A stretch of 64,000 nucleotides of DNA from Plantago major (GCA_026545765.1 JAIFAC010000283.1:62001-126000), one strand, 5' to 3'; positions 20,181 through 31,860 are shown, counted from the stretch's first letter. The notes: generated by a model not told the origin, from the letters alone. Translations and numbers: made by a program.

Positions 20181-21087
20181 CATAACGTAAATGAAAACTA
20201 TAGGGAACTTGCATACAACATAACTTATAATTCTAACAATTATCACATAAACGTGAATACCTTAAGGGAACTTGCAAAGATCACATGTCAAAGCATAGAT
20301 GACAAACCAAATAATCGTGGATGAGCCTTAGGGGAACTTTCAAAGATCACATATCATAGCATAGATTACAAACCAAATAATCGTGGATGAGTGTTACGGG
20401 AACTTGCCTTGATAATAACGAACAAAAGGGACAAGATTTGAAAACGGGTTGGAAAAACAACCCTCTGTTCGACATCAGATTCTGGATGACTCACAAATCC
20501 AAACATCCATCCGTCTGGTGATAGTATAGACCGATATGTTAGCAATCTTCTATCCAAAATTCAGCTAGATCCGACGGTTAATGAACCGGAAATCGATTTT
20601 AGAACATGACTGCGCTGTGCAGAAAGTTTGCCTGCGAAAATCAAGTTTTGGTTGAGGGTTTTTCTTTGAATTCACTAGGGTTAGGGCAAGGATGTGCTTG
20701 ATAAAAAAGAAGGGCTTGGGCTTTAGTTAAGTGATGGTCTGGGTGAGGCTACAAGTCACAAAAGCGGGGCCAACAACGCTTACGAACTCTGCTTTGACGA
20801 TCGGTTCGTTTAAAAACGTTTAAATTCGAATTACGAATTTTTGGATTGTACAGTTACCGTTTAAAAGTAATTTGATATTAAAACAAAAAAATGATTAATT
20901 GAAAAAAGTTTACACGAGAAGTGGAGATTGACATGAAGGAAGATGAGACATAAACTTGAACACCTTTAAAAACTAGCCATTGGACCCAATTCCCGTTTTA
21001 ACGTGAAAATTTAACATTAAATTTTGGTAAAGGTACAACAGACGAGTCCCTGATTTCTGAAAAATTTTGAAGAAAAAACCAAAAAGA

Positions 21088-21090
<3 letters not shown>
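20181..21090. other. Unassigned spacer with a tandem duplication
   Basis: No gene is recognised. A unit of about 73 bp is repeated at about 20262-20334 and 20335-20408 (GGGAACTTGCAAAGATCACA, then CAAATAATCGTGGATGAG), with a further partial copy near 20212. The rest is unique AT-rich sequence. The repeat resembles a transposon untranslated region, but this is not proven. Confidence 0.5.

Positions 21091-21144
<54 letters not shown>
21091..21144 (+). repeat. (AAT)18 microsatellite
   Basis: This is an uninterrupted run of AAT/TAA triplets, 54 bp, just upstream of the Copia fragment. Confidence 0.97.
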
Positions 21145-21148
<4 letters not shown>

Positions 21149-21196
21149 AGAAGATTACTCTTTCCTGGAGGCCCGCCTCGTACATAGCGCTTTGGT

Positions 21197-22260
21197 TGTT
21201 GTACCTAGCAGTTAGGTAGTTAGTATAAAGAGTAGAAGATTACTCTTTCCAGCTCACTTTTGATTTTATGTTCTTTCACTCATTCTCACATATTGTGACT
21301 TTGATTCTCATGTAATTCTTCTTAGTTCATCAATGGAATTTGTTAATTCGGTTCTTTGATTTGTTTCTAAAGTTCGATTCATGAACTTTCATATGGTACC
21401 AGAGCTTAATTCGTTCTGATCATCTTCGAATCATCATCGGCTTCCCATTCTCTGTTTCGTAATCGTTTTCTCTTCTGAATCAATTGATCATCGATGGCTT
21501 CATCTGCTCCGTCATCGACTTCATCTACTGTTCATGTTCGTAATCCGGCGTAGGATTCAACCTCTCTATATTTCATTCATCCTGCCGATGTGAATGTCAA
21601 GCTCGGTGGTCATATCTTTAATGGTGATAATTACATGACCGGAATAAAAGCTGTTATGTCTCAAAGTGAAGAAGAAGCTTAGTTTCATCAATGGCAATCT
21701 TTTCGTTCCTGATCCTGTTAGTGAGCCAGTTCTCTATGATGCTTGGCATTCGGCTGATTCGCCTGTTCATTTATGGTTGGTGATGTCAGTTGTTCCTGAA
21801 TTGCGTCAGAGTTTGTTGTATCTTACAAACTGCGCAGTAGGTTTGGGATGAGCTAAAGCCTAGGTATGCTCGCAGTAATGTCCACGCATTTATCATTTTG
21901 GAGAAAACATTGAGTTCTTTGCGTCAAGGTTCGCAATCAATTACTAATTTCTATAATGTTTTCAAGAATTTGTGGGATGAGTATGTTAGTCTTAAGACTT
22001 TGCCTCAATGTTCTTGTGGGGCTATGAAAGCCTGCAAGTGTGGCTTATCCAAGCTTCTGGTAACCTCTCAACAATCCGATTGTTCGATGAAATTCTTCAT
22101 TGGTTTAAATGAGTCATATGCTCATATTCGTAGTCAGTTGTTGTTAAATTCTCCCTTGCCAAATTTGTCTCGTGTTCATTTTTTATTGCTGCAAGAGGAA
22201 GGACAACGTGTTTTACAGCCTAATATCTCAGATTCCATGGCCATGTTAGCTAGCTAGCTT
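21197..22260 (+). mobile_element. Ty1/Copia fragment: LTR, primer binding site and gag start (fossil)
   Basis: A candidate 195-bp LTR (21197-21391, TGTTGTACCTAGC...AACTTTCA) contains a TATAAA box near 21221. It is followed by TGGTACCAGAGC at 21394-21405, close to the initiator-Met tRNA primer site TGGTATCAGAGC. A Gag region starts at ATG 21494 and shows the Copia Gag signature (LGGHIFNGDNYMTG, LSFINGNL) and the later stretch ITNFYNVFKNLWDEY. The copy stops inside gag, with no pol and no second LTR. It is broken in several places and old. Confidence 0.75.
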
Positions 22261-23500
22261 TTCCTATTCAGAAATTTCGTATGTGAATTTACATTATTAT
22301 CCGTCTTCTGGCATATACGTATTTTGACTATTATACGTTTGTTGGGTGAATGTGGGACTGATCGTGTTTATTTTCAGAAAACAAGGAGTGCCATTATCGT
22401 ATCGTTTTCACGAACGAACACATTGAATATTATCAACTTCTTCTGCTTACCATTAGTAAACTGGCAATAAGCACATAGAGTATCTTGTATAATTTTACTT
22501 TGATTTTGCTTGCTCTGAGCCATTTTCAGTTAATTTAATCAGCTTTTGAAACGATCAAGGTCCACACCAATCATTCTACATCACAAGTTTTGACTCTGGA
22601 AAGTTTATAAGTTTCATTAACAACTAGATTGGGGCCTGCTTAGAGCTTTATCAAAATAAAACCAGCTAAGCTGTTTAAATTTGCAGTTATGAAAGGAATC
22701 ATCTTCTTGTTTCTTTTTCTTTCATACAGTAATCTCTTCGGCTAAAAATGAATGTTTTGTATCAATCTGCGGAAACAACCAACTTCCGATACGCTTCCCA
22801 TTTTGTATACCAACCGAATAATACAAAATCTGCGGTATCCTGCTTTGACCTCGCTGCATGACAACAACTCAGACTCACTCTTCCTCATTCTGGACATTTT
22901 TTCGTTGCCATTCAAGAAGTCATACTCAACGATCCAAACAACTGCCTCCCTCAACTTTTATGTTTCAGTTATCCTAGCAAAGGTACGTGAACGAAGAGAG
23001 TATAGTAACGAGTAAGTTAACCGAGTAATGTGGTTCGTAGTACGTAAACAATTCGATTGTTACTTAAAAGTGATTATGTTCTTGTCCACGTGCTTCCAAG
23101 TCTAACAATCACAAAGTAATTGCTCTTTCCATAGTGATACCAAAGAATAACATGTTCACTATATATGCATTTCATACTTCATATGCATAGTGGAGGGGAG
23201 AAACAACGCTAACGCTGCTCGAATTCACCATAGCGTAAGAGCCGGTTAACATAACATCCGCCTCAAGACTCAACCATTGAATCCTACACCAAAGTAATTC
23301 TCGCGAGAGTAGATTATAATCCGAAGACACAGCCGCAGATACCATCGGCAACCATTGCTTCCATTCGATTGCATCGACAAGTGGTTGAAGATGAATACCT
23401 CTCCCGTCTCAGGAATTCACCTTCCCGCTTCGACTACATGGTACATGAAATTGATCATCTTTTCTCTTTGCTTGTTTCATATAGTAGTAAAATAGTAGGC
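22261..23500. other. Unassigned spacer between Copia fragment and Helitron fragment
   Basis: No family is recognised. Around 22740-22985 both strands carry short open frames of about 70-87 codons; the plus-strand third frame reads YASHFVYQPNNTKSAVSCFD and HSGHFFVAIQEVILND, which looks protein-like but is interrupted. It could be an eroded gene or part of the Helitron that follows. Confidence 0.4.
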
Positions 23501-23514
23501 TCAACTTATTATTT

Positions 23515-23995
23515 GGGATAGGGCTCCCATGAAAAATCGACATTAATTAAAGTGCTTGATAAGAGCTTGAAGGATGTGATGGACCGTTCCGATGAGCCAT
23601 TTGGTGGAAGTGGTAGTTGTCTTCAACGATAACTTCTGACATATTTTACCTGTTGTGCTAGGAGGAATTAGTTATAATATTGCAAATGTCGCTATATGCT
23701 CCTCTAGGATATGAGATGTTGTGTGGTGCTTAGATTGACAAAGAACATGAGATTGCACGTAAATAACACGTCATATCTCTAAACCACATGTAATTATATT
23801 ATATTCAACTTATTATATTTTACGTCCAATTTAATCCTATTAAGTTTGGTTCATCATCTTTTGAAATTCAAAAGACGAAAGAATTTGCTGAGTAGATAAC
23901 ACATATCGGTGATGGTAGTGTTGCCGAACCTCATGACCGTAAGGTTGACATCAAGATCCCCAAAGGTTACTTATTTGAGGAGTATATCACCACGA
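23515..23995 (+). mobile_element. Helitron helicase (RepHel) fragment, degenerate
   Basis: Short conserved stretches of the Pif1-like helicase of plant Helitrons occur in order on the plus strand. They are DRAPMKNRH (about 23517), PFGG (about 23599), VVVFNDNF..HILPVVLGG (about 23615-23670), RLTKNMRLH (about 23732-23758), and GDGSVAEPHDRKVDIKIP (about 23910-23963). Intact Helitrons read similar words such as FGGK...LGGDFRQ.LPV, LRLTKNMRL and IGDG...EP. Here the pieces lie in different frames with several stops, so this is an old, dead fragment. Neither the 5' TC end nor the 3' CTRR hairpin was located. Confidence 0.75.
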
Positions 23996-24170
23996 AAGTA
24001 TTTGTACAATATTTACTTTGCATTCTCTTTTCAATTGTTTGATGTATTAAACACTGATTAATCATCTTTAATACCACTCATTGTTTGGATTGTATATTAT
24101 TTAACATATTAAATAAAAAATAAAGCATGTCTTGGCGTTGGGACAGTATCTACATAACAATTCCATAATT

Positions 24171-24210
24171 CAACAACAACAACAACAACAACAATAATAA
24201 TAATAATAAT
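24171..24210 (+). repeat. (CAA)n(TAA)n microsatellite
   Basis: Seven to eight CAA units run directly into five to six TAA units, about 100 bp beyond the kelch-like stop codon in the gene's 3' region. Confidence 0.95.
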
Positions 24211-24315
24211 CCATCAGATTGCATACACCATGCAGCGGACTACTACGTACTTGGAGCACATTGCATCATCTCATAAGACTTTTAAGGGAATTATTACAAA
24301 TATTTTCTTTGTTTC

Positions 24316-25516
24316 TTAGCATGCGAAGGAGGAGGTGATAGAACCACACCAAAGTTGACCTTCGGAAGTTACTGTAGATGTCTTAACATCATTTTTATCC
24401 AATACCAAATGTTCTTCATCTGCAGTCATTGAAACCTTAAACTTCATGAACTTGAGCTCCATTGTAGCTTCACATTGTGGATTCCCCGGCACCATGCCAA
24501 GTACACAAAAGTAATCATCTCCCAAATCAACAAACAGACCACCACTACGCATCCAATATTCTGAAGCGTCTTCAAACAAGATTTGTCTCGACAATAATTT
24601 CCCATTATCTTCAATCTTATATGCAGCCAGGACAGAACATAATTCCATCCACTCAATGCAAACAAAGAATTTCTGATGGATCACCAACCCATTCCCAATA
24701 AACTTAAACGGCGAACCCAGAAAAAACTTGACCTCTCCATATTCATCAAAAACATTTACTCGATCTGTGTTGAACAGTTCGCAAGGTGCCCATTTTTTGG
24801 TCTTCGTGTCAAAGGCACATGAATAATTAGGAGTTGAAATACACAACTTGTCGCCAAAGACAACGTGACTGTGGCAATAACTGGGATATCGGTATAAATC
24901 GGCAACGAAAGGAGGGGATGGAAGAACTGTCCATTCATCATCTGCAGGATTATACGCCTGGAACATAACGGCTTCCATTTCTTTCTCCTTGGAGTATACT
25001 GCCATTTCTTCCTCCTTGGAGTATACTGTGTGGAAGAATGAAGATAGTACATATAGATGAACCTATCTCCACTACAATGGGATCCATCTGCAACATTCTC
25101 GATGGCATAACCCTGGGCCTTTTTTCTTCTTTAAGGTCTAATTCATATCGGCCACGGTCGGGGTTATATTCAATACTCATGGCATATTTAAGCATGAGAG
25201 TAGATACTGGTTCTGTTTCTGTATATCCTCCTACAACAAAGAGAGTGTCATCCTTTGTGCGAAGGAAGCTGAAACCAGTAAACTCGTCATACCACGACTT
25301 CACCTTTTGAAGCAAGACGTGAGCCTCATGTTCATTCTTGCCAAACAAGTCCAACAATGGGACAAACATAAGAGTGTATTCTTGGAGAGTGCCATCCGTG
25401 GGCGTAACAACGTAAAAACAGAGATACTTGAAGGATTCTTCGGGGCCTTGAGCTGACTTGAGGGTTAACCTGGGCCTCTTTGGTGATGAATTAGGAGGTA
25501 ATAGTTCCTTGTCCAT
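24316..25516 (-). CDS. Kelch/beta-propeller-like host protein, probable frame change
   Basis: This is the only ordinary host gene recognised. The likely start is MDKELLPPNSSPKRPRLT at 25516, just after a spliced leader; the stop is at 24316. Coding length is about 400 codons. Beta-propeller features are DDTLFVVGGYTETEPV (a kelch-type Gly-Gly strand), FQAYNPADDEWTVLPSPPF and FDTKTKKWAPCELF, in which conserved Trp and Pro recur at blade spacing. No F-box is seen at the N-terminus, so it resembles the galactose-oxidase/kelch superfamily rather than a complete F-box protein. The first part (25516 to about 25055) and the second part (about 25050-24316) lie in different frames. The switch falls near 25050, within what should read GSSIYVLSSF. 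A sequencing error or a real 1-2 base change would explain it. Function and partners are unknown. Confidence 0.7.
24975..25028 (-). repeat. 27-bp in-frame tandem duplication in the kelch-like gene
   Basis: 24975-25001 and 25002-25028 are 27-bp copies differing at one base. The duplication adds nine residues (VYSKEKEMA after VYSKEEEMA) just before the FQAYNPADDEW blade and lies 20-70 bp from the frame change. Confidence 0.9.
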
Positions 25517-26050
25517 GTTAACCAATCTGAGATAGATAGAAGCAGAGAAGAAGAAAGATTGATTAATTAAGAAGAAGAGAAGAATGAAAGAGCTGCTACA
25601 TTCAGAAACAATAAAGTCAATCGATCCTGGTGATATTAACAAATACTACTACACATGAATATCATCAATCAATCAGATCCGCTAGAAACAACAAAGTAAA
25701 TTGATCCTGTGATATTAACAAATACTACTACACATGACATGAATAGAATCTTATAGGTAATATTTATGACATGACATGAATAATAAAATCACAAGAATTA
25801 ACACGTACACAGGTCCAAACAATCTAATAGAAGGATCTAAAAACAAAAACAGAATCAAACGCTAAAATTGAAATAGACATCAGAAAATCTCACTGTGAAG
25901 TAAAAATAGGCTTGTAGGATATGAAGTTCGTTTATTTACCTTGAGCAGTTGGTGAGAGGAAAGATCGAGAGGATTAGGGTTTGGTGTGAGCGTGGTTCTG
26001 AAACTCCTCGGATCTACGCCTCGGAGTGTTCAGGAACAAGATTAGGAAAA
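25517..26050 (-). other. 5' leader and leader intron of the kelch-like gene
   Basis: On the minus strand a leader exon with CCAAACCCTAATCC, typical of plant 5' leaders, ends CTCAAG at 25940 and is followed by a GTAAAT donor. An acceptor CTATCTCAG at 25527-25535 lies ten bases upstream of the start codon. The intron is thus about 25527-25939. The transcription start is probably near 26050; no clear TATA box was found. Confidence 0.6.
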
Positions 26051-26292
26051 CACTGTCTGTCTTCTTACGCTAATTTACGTTTCTGACCCTGCCTCCTTTT
26101 CTGTCTTTTGGGCCAATTGAGGGGCTGGTTTTGTGACTTCACTTACATCGTTAGGATTCGGCCCATTTAGGATACGGATGGACATACTGATTTGCACGAT
26201 CTTTCTACTCAGTGGACACCACTTTCCAATGTTGAAAGTTGTTACAAATTCATTTCTTTTCTCGTTCCATTTTCATTTTTAAACTACACTAC

Positions 26293-26659
26293 GCTTGTGT
26301 TCGCAAATGCTTAAGAAAAATGATTTTGTGATTTTAAAGTAGAAAGTTAGCTTTTCAATTGCTTTATATTACAACTTCACGCAATTTTTCCTAAAAAAAA
26401 ATCACCGCCGTAAGCAGTAAACAACCCAATAGCTCTCAATAGTTGCTTTTAACTGCTTTAAGCAAGTAGTAGTTTTTTTTTTTCAATTAAAAACAGCTAA
26501 TTAAATTAATTTTTCCAAACACTAAAACTTCTGCTTTTACAATTTTAAGCTGCTTTTTATATGATATATCAAACACCACTGACTTTTGATTAAAATCAAC
26601 TTTAATCAACTTTTAGTAGAAGCACACAAAAAAGTACAAGTAAAAGCATTTGCAAACAC
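26293..26659. mobile_element. MITE, hAT-like, 367 bp
   Basis: Terminal inverted repeats of about 17 bp (GTGTTCGCAAATGCTT at 26297 and its complement AAGCATTTGCAAACAC ending 26659) enclose AT-rich DNA without coding capacity. The flanks carry a direct repeat ACACTAC (26286-26292 and 26660-26666), near the 8-bp target duplication of hAT elements. The inside is full of AAAAGC/GCTTTT words in both directions, so it folds back. Confidence 0.7.
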
Positions 26660-26666
26660 ACACTAC

Positions 26667-27985
26667 CTCTATGTTATTCTAGTCACACTTTACTTTTATC
26701 AGCTGTCCACCTACCCAAAGTCTACGGATATACGGTAACTAAATAATTTATTTAAAAATGTACATATAATGTCATGACATCAATATTATTAATAAAACGC
26801 CTACGTCATACAAGTGTATCTTTTGTATATATAAAATATATTTTATATATATATGAAAAAATACAAATGTTTATACATAAACTTTTTTGTTAATATTATC
26901 AATGATTTTCTGGACAATATAGGTCCGTCATTAGATAAGTTAACCAAACACTTACTAGCACATCCATTTGATATTATCATACACAAAATAACAAAGATTT
27001 AAACACAATTAACAAATGTTCTTCTTACTTTGTCATTTATATTATACATTTTTCATTCTTTATCATTTGTCTCTTTTATTTGACATAATCTTTTTATTAT
27101 TTATATTTCTCACTCTCCTAAAATAGCATGATTGATGTAGTATTATCTTCCTCTTATATTTTAGCCTATGTGTAACATTGACAAACGACCTGTCAGCGTT
27201 AAATTTAGCCCCTAAAGTTTCATTATATAAAAAAATTGAACATTTTACATTTACGATTTAAGATTAATTCGTAGTTAAAGTTGGAAAAGTTTGACCGCAA
27301 AAAGTCAAAGTGGAAAACTTGTTCCGGGACGGGGGAAGTACTATGTGATTGAGCTGCATAATGCACAGTAGTTACAAATGCAATTTGCGTTTTCATCTTA
27401 ATCCACAACTATTTGCTCGTCCATTTTTTTCATTTTAATCCGTAAATAGTATAGCAGTGCTACCATTTGTTTGCCCATTCTCTCATTGTAGTATACAAGT
27501 AGTAACCCGTGATGATACCAGGATATAGTTTACTTTTAATAATAAATAAAATTGTGATGATTAAATAAATTAATTGAAAAAATAAGATAGTCAAAATTCC
27601 TTTTAGACAACGTTGGTTGTGGTGTCGGTCGGTAGTCATTTTTCATCCAATATTATATCATTGAGTGTTTATTTATGTTAACTATAGATAATGTAAAAAT
27701 AGGGTCCTGCCGTACCCGACTTGTTAATTAGTAACATGTACATGTTTTTTACAAAAAAATCTATCCCTCAAACGGAATCAAAATAAAATACAAAAGTATA
27801 CAACACAATCAATAGGGTTGTTCCCAACAATCTCGTGGTGATATGTGGTCACCCCACCACACACACACAAATATTATATAAACATAATTTCACATATTAC
27901 GGTTGTTTTTTCCAACCCACCGGTTCCTAGCAACCCCGCGGTGGTATGCGTCACCACACCAAAGACACAAAAATTACCCGTTATG
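26667..27985. other. AT-rich intergenic DNA with one Stowaway-like terminus
   Basis: No gene is recognised. A palindromic AT run lies near 26826-26856. At 27326-27340 the sequence, read on the minus strand, is TACTTCCCCCGTCCC, like the Stowaway MITE terminus next to a TA target. Its partner end was not found, so this is a fragment. A (CA)n stretch is at about 27857-27870. Confidence 0.5.
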
Positions 27986-27987
27986 AA

Positions 27988-29262
27988 TGAAGAAAGTAAA
28001 GAGAAGATAGAAGAGAGTTTCCCCGCCTAGAGAGTAACTACCCCCCCCCCCCCCAACACCCCTCCCCAATCCCGGTCCGTTATGGAGATCAAGAAAGTAC
28101 AAAGAAGATCGGAGATATTTTTCCCGTCTAGAGAGTATCAGCTGATCCCCCCCCACCCCGGTTCGTTATTAAGGGAAAGTAGATAGAAGATCTAAGAGAG
28201 TTTCTCCACCTAGAGAGTATCAGATCCCCCAGGCCCATTATGTATCAAGAAAGTAAAGAGAAGATCGAAGAGAGTTTCCTCTGCAGAGTATATGCACTTC
28301 CCACCCTCCGCCGGAAAAAATGTAGTTTTTACTAACTTCATCATAAAATGTTGCAGTCGGGGTCTTGTAACAAAGGTATGGAACGGGTTTGAGTATATAC
28401 CAGACCGGACCTGAACATCATTATTTCGATCGTAGAGAAGAGAAACCTTATACCTAATCCTACCGATCGAATCTTATACATAAAGAAAATGAAATTGAAA
28501 GTCTTCACATGTAAAATGTTGTTGATAGACATATAAAGATCAACACACCACCAATTAGCTCACGTGTGTCTCTTCTATCTCCTGGAACTGAAAAGAGCAT
28601 GTCTAGTACACAATTCATAGAACATTCTTTGAAGATCAGTTGAATGGACTATGTCAAGCATAGATCCAAAGGTCCTCCTATCTGAATTCATGCGCATGTA
28701 ACACAACCTTGATACGCACTAACATGGCATCAAAAATAAATTTACCCTGATTATATATTGTTTTGTAATTTTATAATCTAAAAACCTGAAATCAAGAAAG
28801 TAGAGAGAAGATCGAATTGAGTTTCCCCACCTAGAGAGTATTAGATCCCCAGGCCCGTTATGGATCAAGAAAGTAGAGCGGAGATCGAAGAGAGTTTCTA
28901 TGCGCACTTCTACGGAGAAAATGTACTTTTTACTAACTTAATCATAAAATATTCCGCTCAGGTCTTGTAACAAAGGTGTGGAACGGGTTCGAGTATATGC
29001 TAGACCGGACATGAACATTATTATTTTGCACGGGGTTGAATTCGGGTTGGATAGAACCAGTCCTTCCGGACAGAGACCGTAGAGAAGAGAACCCTTATAC
29101 CTCATCCTACTGATCAAATCTTATACATAAAGAAAAGAAACTTGAAAGTCTTCACGTGTAAAATGTTGTTGATAGACATGTAAAGATCAACACACCACTA
29201 ATTAGCTCATATGTATATCTTCTATATCCTGGAAATGAAAAAATGCATGTCTAGTAACATAT
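27988..29262 (+). repeat. Segmental tandem duplication (about 28230-28612 and 28850-29262) with smaller repeats
   Basis: Two blocks about 620 bp apart are clearly related. Shared words include TCTTGTAACAAAGGT, TGGAACGGGTT, AGTATAT, AATGTTGTTGATAGACAT and AAAGATCAACACACCAC. The second copy has about 45 bp more, near 29030-29080. A shorter unit, GAAAGTAGAGAGAAGATCG with GAGAGTTTCC and CTAGAGAGTA, recurs six times from 27988 to 28905. C-runs of 8-16 bases lie at 28038-28055 and 28146-28157. No coding function is seen. Confidence 0.85.
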
Positions 29263-29285
29263 ATACCACTATAACAATATATGCT

Positions 29286-30839
29286 AAAACGATCTTGCTG
29301 TGGATAATACAAATATACAAAACCAACATCATCATAAGAACATCGATAATATATGTGCCAAAACGTTACCCTAACGTTTAACTTGGCAAAGATTAATTCT
29401 CCATCAAATACCTGAATTTCTTTGAAAAGTGAAATACAGGGGTAAAGTAAAAATTTGTCTATTTAAGAGATCTAATCACCAAAGAACAATCACTTTCAAT
29501 TACTACATGTTGCCACTCAAAATCTCGAACAAATTTTGTTCTTAATTTGGCTGGCTAACCTTCCGCATTTTCATAAAAGATATAAAAAAAAAAAAATCTC
29601 CAAGCAATAACATTGCCCTCATGATCCCTAACAACAACACTAATACGTCCCCATATTCGGACTCTGCTCAACCGTATAAACATTTCAATGAGGATGGCCG
29701 AATTTGAATAAATCGTGGATTTAGCCCATCAACTTTATATACTACAAGATATTCAAAGTAGTATAATAATTCAAAAGTTTCACCGAATTTGTAATTTAAT
29801 TTAAAATCTTACAAATTCAATTAACTGCACGCATACGTGTTATTGTTTCAAGAGAAGGTGCAGGTTCAATCCCATCATGTAAGTTTCTCCCTTTATTTAT
29901 TATTTTCAATAATTTCTCTTTTTTCAATCACAGATTCATTGGTTTATATAAAAACCCTTAACACACTACGTGTGTTACGTAAATGCCAGTATATATATAT
30001 CTCACTATATTAATTCAGTCCTACGTGGAATTTCATGGAATTAGTTGTATTTTAGCCAATATATATTTCGTTGTTATTTTTTGTATGTTGACTAGATATA
30101 TATTTTTTATTCAATCTCATATAACTTCATCTACAAAAATCCGAAAAATATTTTGAACATATATTTGAATTTTTCGTGACAAGACGAATCCATAGTCACC
30201 GGTCTTGAATATATAAATTTTTATCTACAAAACTCCGAAAAATACTTTGAACATATATTTGAATTCACCGTGACAAGACGAATATATAGACATTAATCTA
30301 GATTATTATTATTAATTAAATAAATTATTTTATTCACTAAAATAAAAATTTAAATTTATTAAATAAGATAAGATAAAGCTGATGGGCTAAATCCCAGCAA
30401 ATTAATTCAAATTCCAGCCATCCTACATAAAATTTTGATACTATTGAGCATAGCTAATAGGGAACGTATTAGTGTTGTTTCTAGGGATCATGAGTGCAAT
30501 GTTATTGCTTGGAGATAAAATTTTAGGTCTATATTGTAGAAAATGCGGAAGGTTGGCCAACCAAATTCAAAACTAAATTTGTTCAAGATTTTGAGTGCAA
30601 CATGTAGTAATTGAAAGTGATTGTTCTTTGTGATTAAATATCTTAAACCGATAAATTTTACCTTTTCCCTTTTGTTTCACTTTTCAAAGAAATTCAGGTA
30701 TTTGATGGAGAATTAAGTTTTGCCAACTGGTTAAACGAGAAGTTAACGTTTTAGCACATAAATTAATTATCAGGTGGATTTTCTTATGATGATGATGTTG
30801 GTTTGGTAGATTTGTATTATCCATACCAAGATCGTTATG
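29286..30839. repeat. Large inverted repeat, arms about 450 bp, loop about 640 bp
   Basis: The left arm 29286-29735 and right arm 30375-30839 are inverted copies, roughly 80-85 % alike by eye. Examples are CTCCATCAAATACCTGAATT (left) against its complement at about 30690-30710, and GGATTTAGCCCATCA against TGATGGGCTAAATCC. Neither arm codes for a recognised protein. The layout suits a foldback or non-autonomous Mutator-like element, but clean ends and a target duplication were not found. Confidence 0.8.
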
Positions 30840-31090
30840 TGGGGGAGCACATACCACCCTGTGGGTCACTTCGATTAATTTATTTTGTCCTCCCATTTCT
30901 ATTTATTATTAAATGTAAATGTCAAGAATTTTGTGGAGTTAGTTTCATTTTCACCAAGATATCTTTCACTTTTTATTTTTTGTATATCGTCGTATATATA
31001 TTTTTATTAAATCTCATATAAATTTATATAGAAAAATCCAAAAAATATTTTAAACATATATTTAAATTCGCCAAGCTAAGACGAATTCAT
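30020..31090 (+). repeat. Dispersed direct repeats around the right arm
   Basis: A block with CAATCTCATATAACTTCATC, AAAAATCCGAAAAATATTTT and GACAAGACGAAT occurs at about 30110-30190, partly again at 30225-30290, and in diverged form at about 31005-31085. The third copy lies beyond the right arm of the large inverted repeat. Confidence 0.7.
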
Positions 31091-31110
31091 CTAAATCTTT
31101 TCAACTTTAT

Positions 31111-31374
31111 CACCCGCATATTTTCATAAAGTCGGCTAACAACGATACTATCTACTATAATGGTGCACTTAAATACAACTCTACACATATTCTTCTCGAG
31201 TTGTTATTTTTTTATTTGATATGGGATCAAGATAAATTTGATACTTCTATTTTTGAAAATAAGCTCCATCAGATGAGGTTGGAGTGGTTGCACAATATTG
31301 TTCGGGACATATTTGAGTTGGATATGCGGGAGGAATACCCTTTATTTGTGATTCTTAAATGGCAGAGATGTTGA
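31111..31374 (+). pseudogene. Exon-like fragment of an unidentified protein
   Basis: An uninterrupted plus-strand frame of about 87 codons ends in TGA at 31372. It has an ordinary amino-acid mix for a folded, helical protein and unlike the AT-rich surroundings: LLELLFFYLIWDQDKFD, ENKLHQMRLEWLHNIVRD, IFELDMREEYPLFVILKWQR. I do not recognise the family. There is no start codon at a sensible place, so it looks like one captured exon, either from a host gene or from a transposon that picked it up. The neighbouring inverted repeat may be the carrier. Confidence 0.4.
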
Positions 31375-31860
31375 TGCGGAAAAATGCGTAGTTAAAGTTT
31401 ACACTACACGAGTGGGATAAGTAAGAGTAACCTTGAGCACGTGTTCGTTCTTCACCATCACGTAGATTAGCCAAGTAATTGTTATTATTGATTTAAATGT
31501 GACTAAAGTACCTTATAATTAGTAGTAGTATAATACAAGTGAGTAAGTTGATTATGTATATGAACTTTAATTATAATTTAAATCTTTATAGCTATCCCTC
31601 ACTATTAAAAAGAAAATATGACAACACTATACTACTACATTATTCCATAATGATTTTTTATATTAAAACAAGGAAAATTAAAAATTCTTACTTGATTAAT
31701 CAACCGTACAATTAGCTAGGAACTCCGATTCAACCACTGGCCAAACAAATTTATAAAGTTTGATTGGCACAAGTCTACTAAATTGTTTTTTTACAATCAA
31801 ATGTTTACGACCCAAAATGTAAATTTTGAATACTAATAATCATAAGACGGTAAAAAAGAC
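31375..31860. other. AT-rich spacer, nothing recognised
   Basis: No open frame, repeat or element end was seen between the exon-like fragment and the rDNA piece. Confidence 0.6.

Noticed and set aside
27326-27340. A complete Stowaway MITE
   Set aside because: Only one terminus next to a TA was found; no inverted partner with a matching TA lies within several hundred bases.
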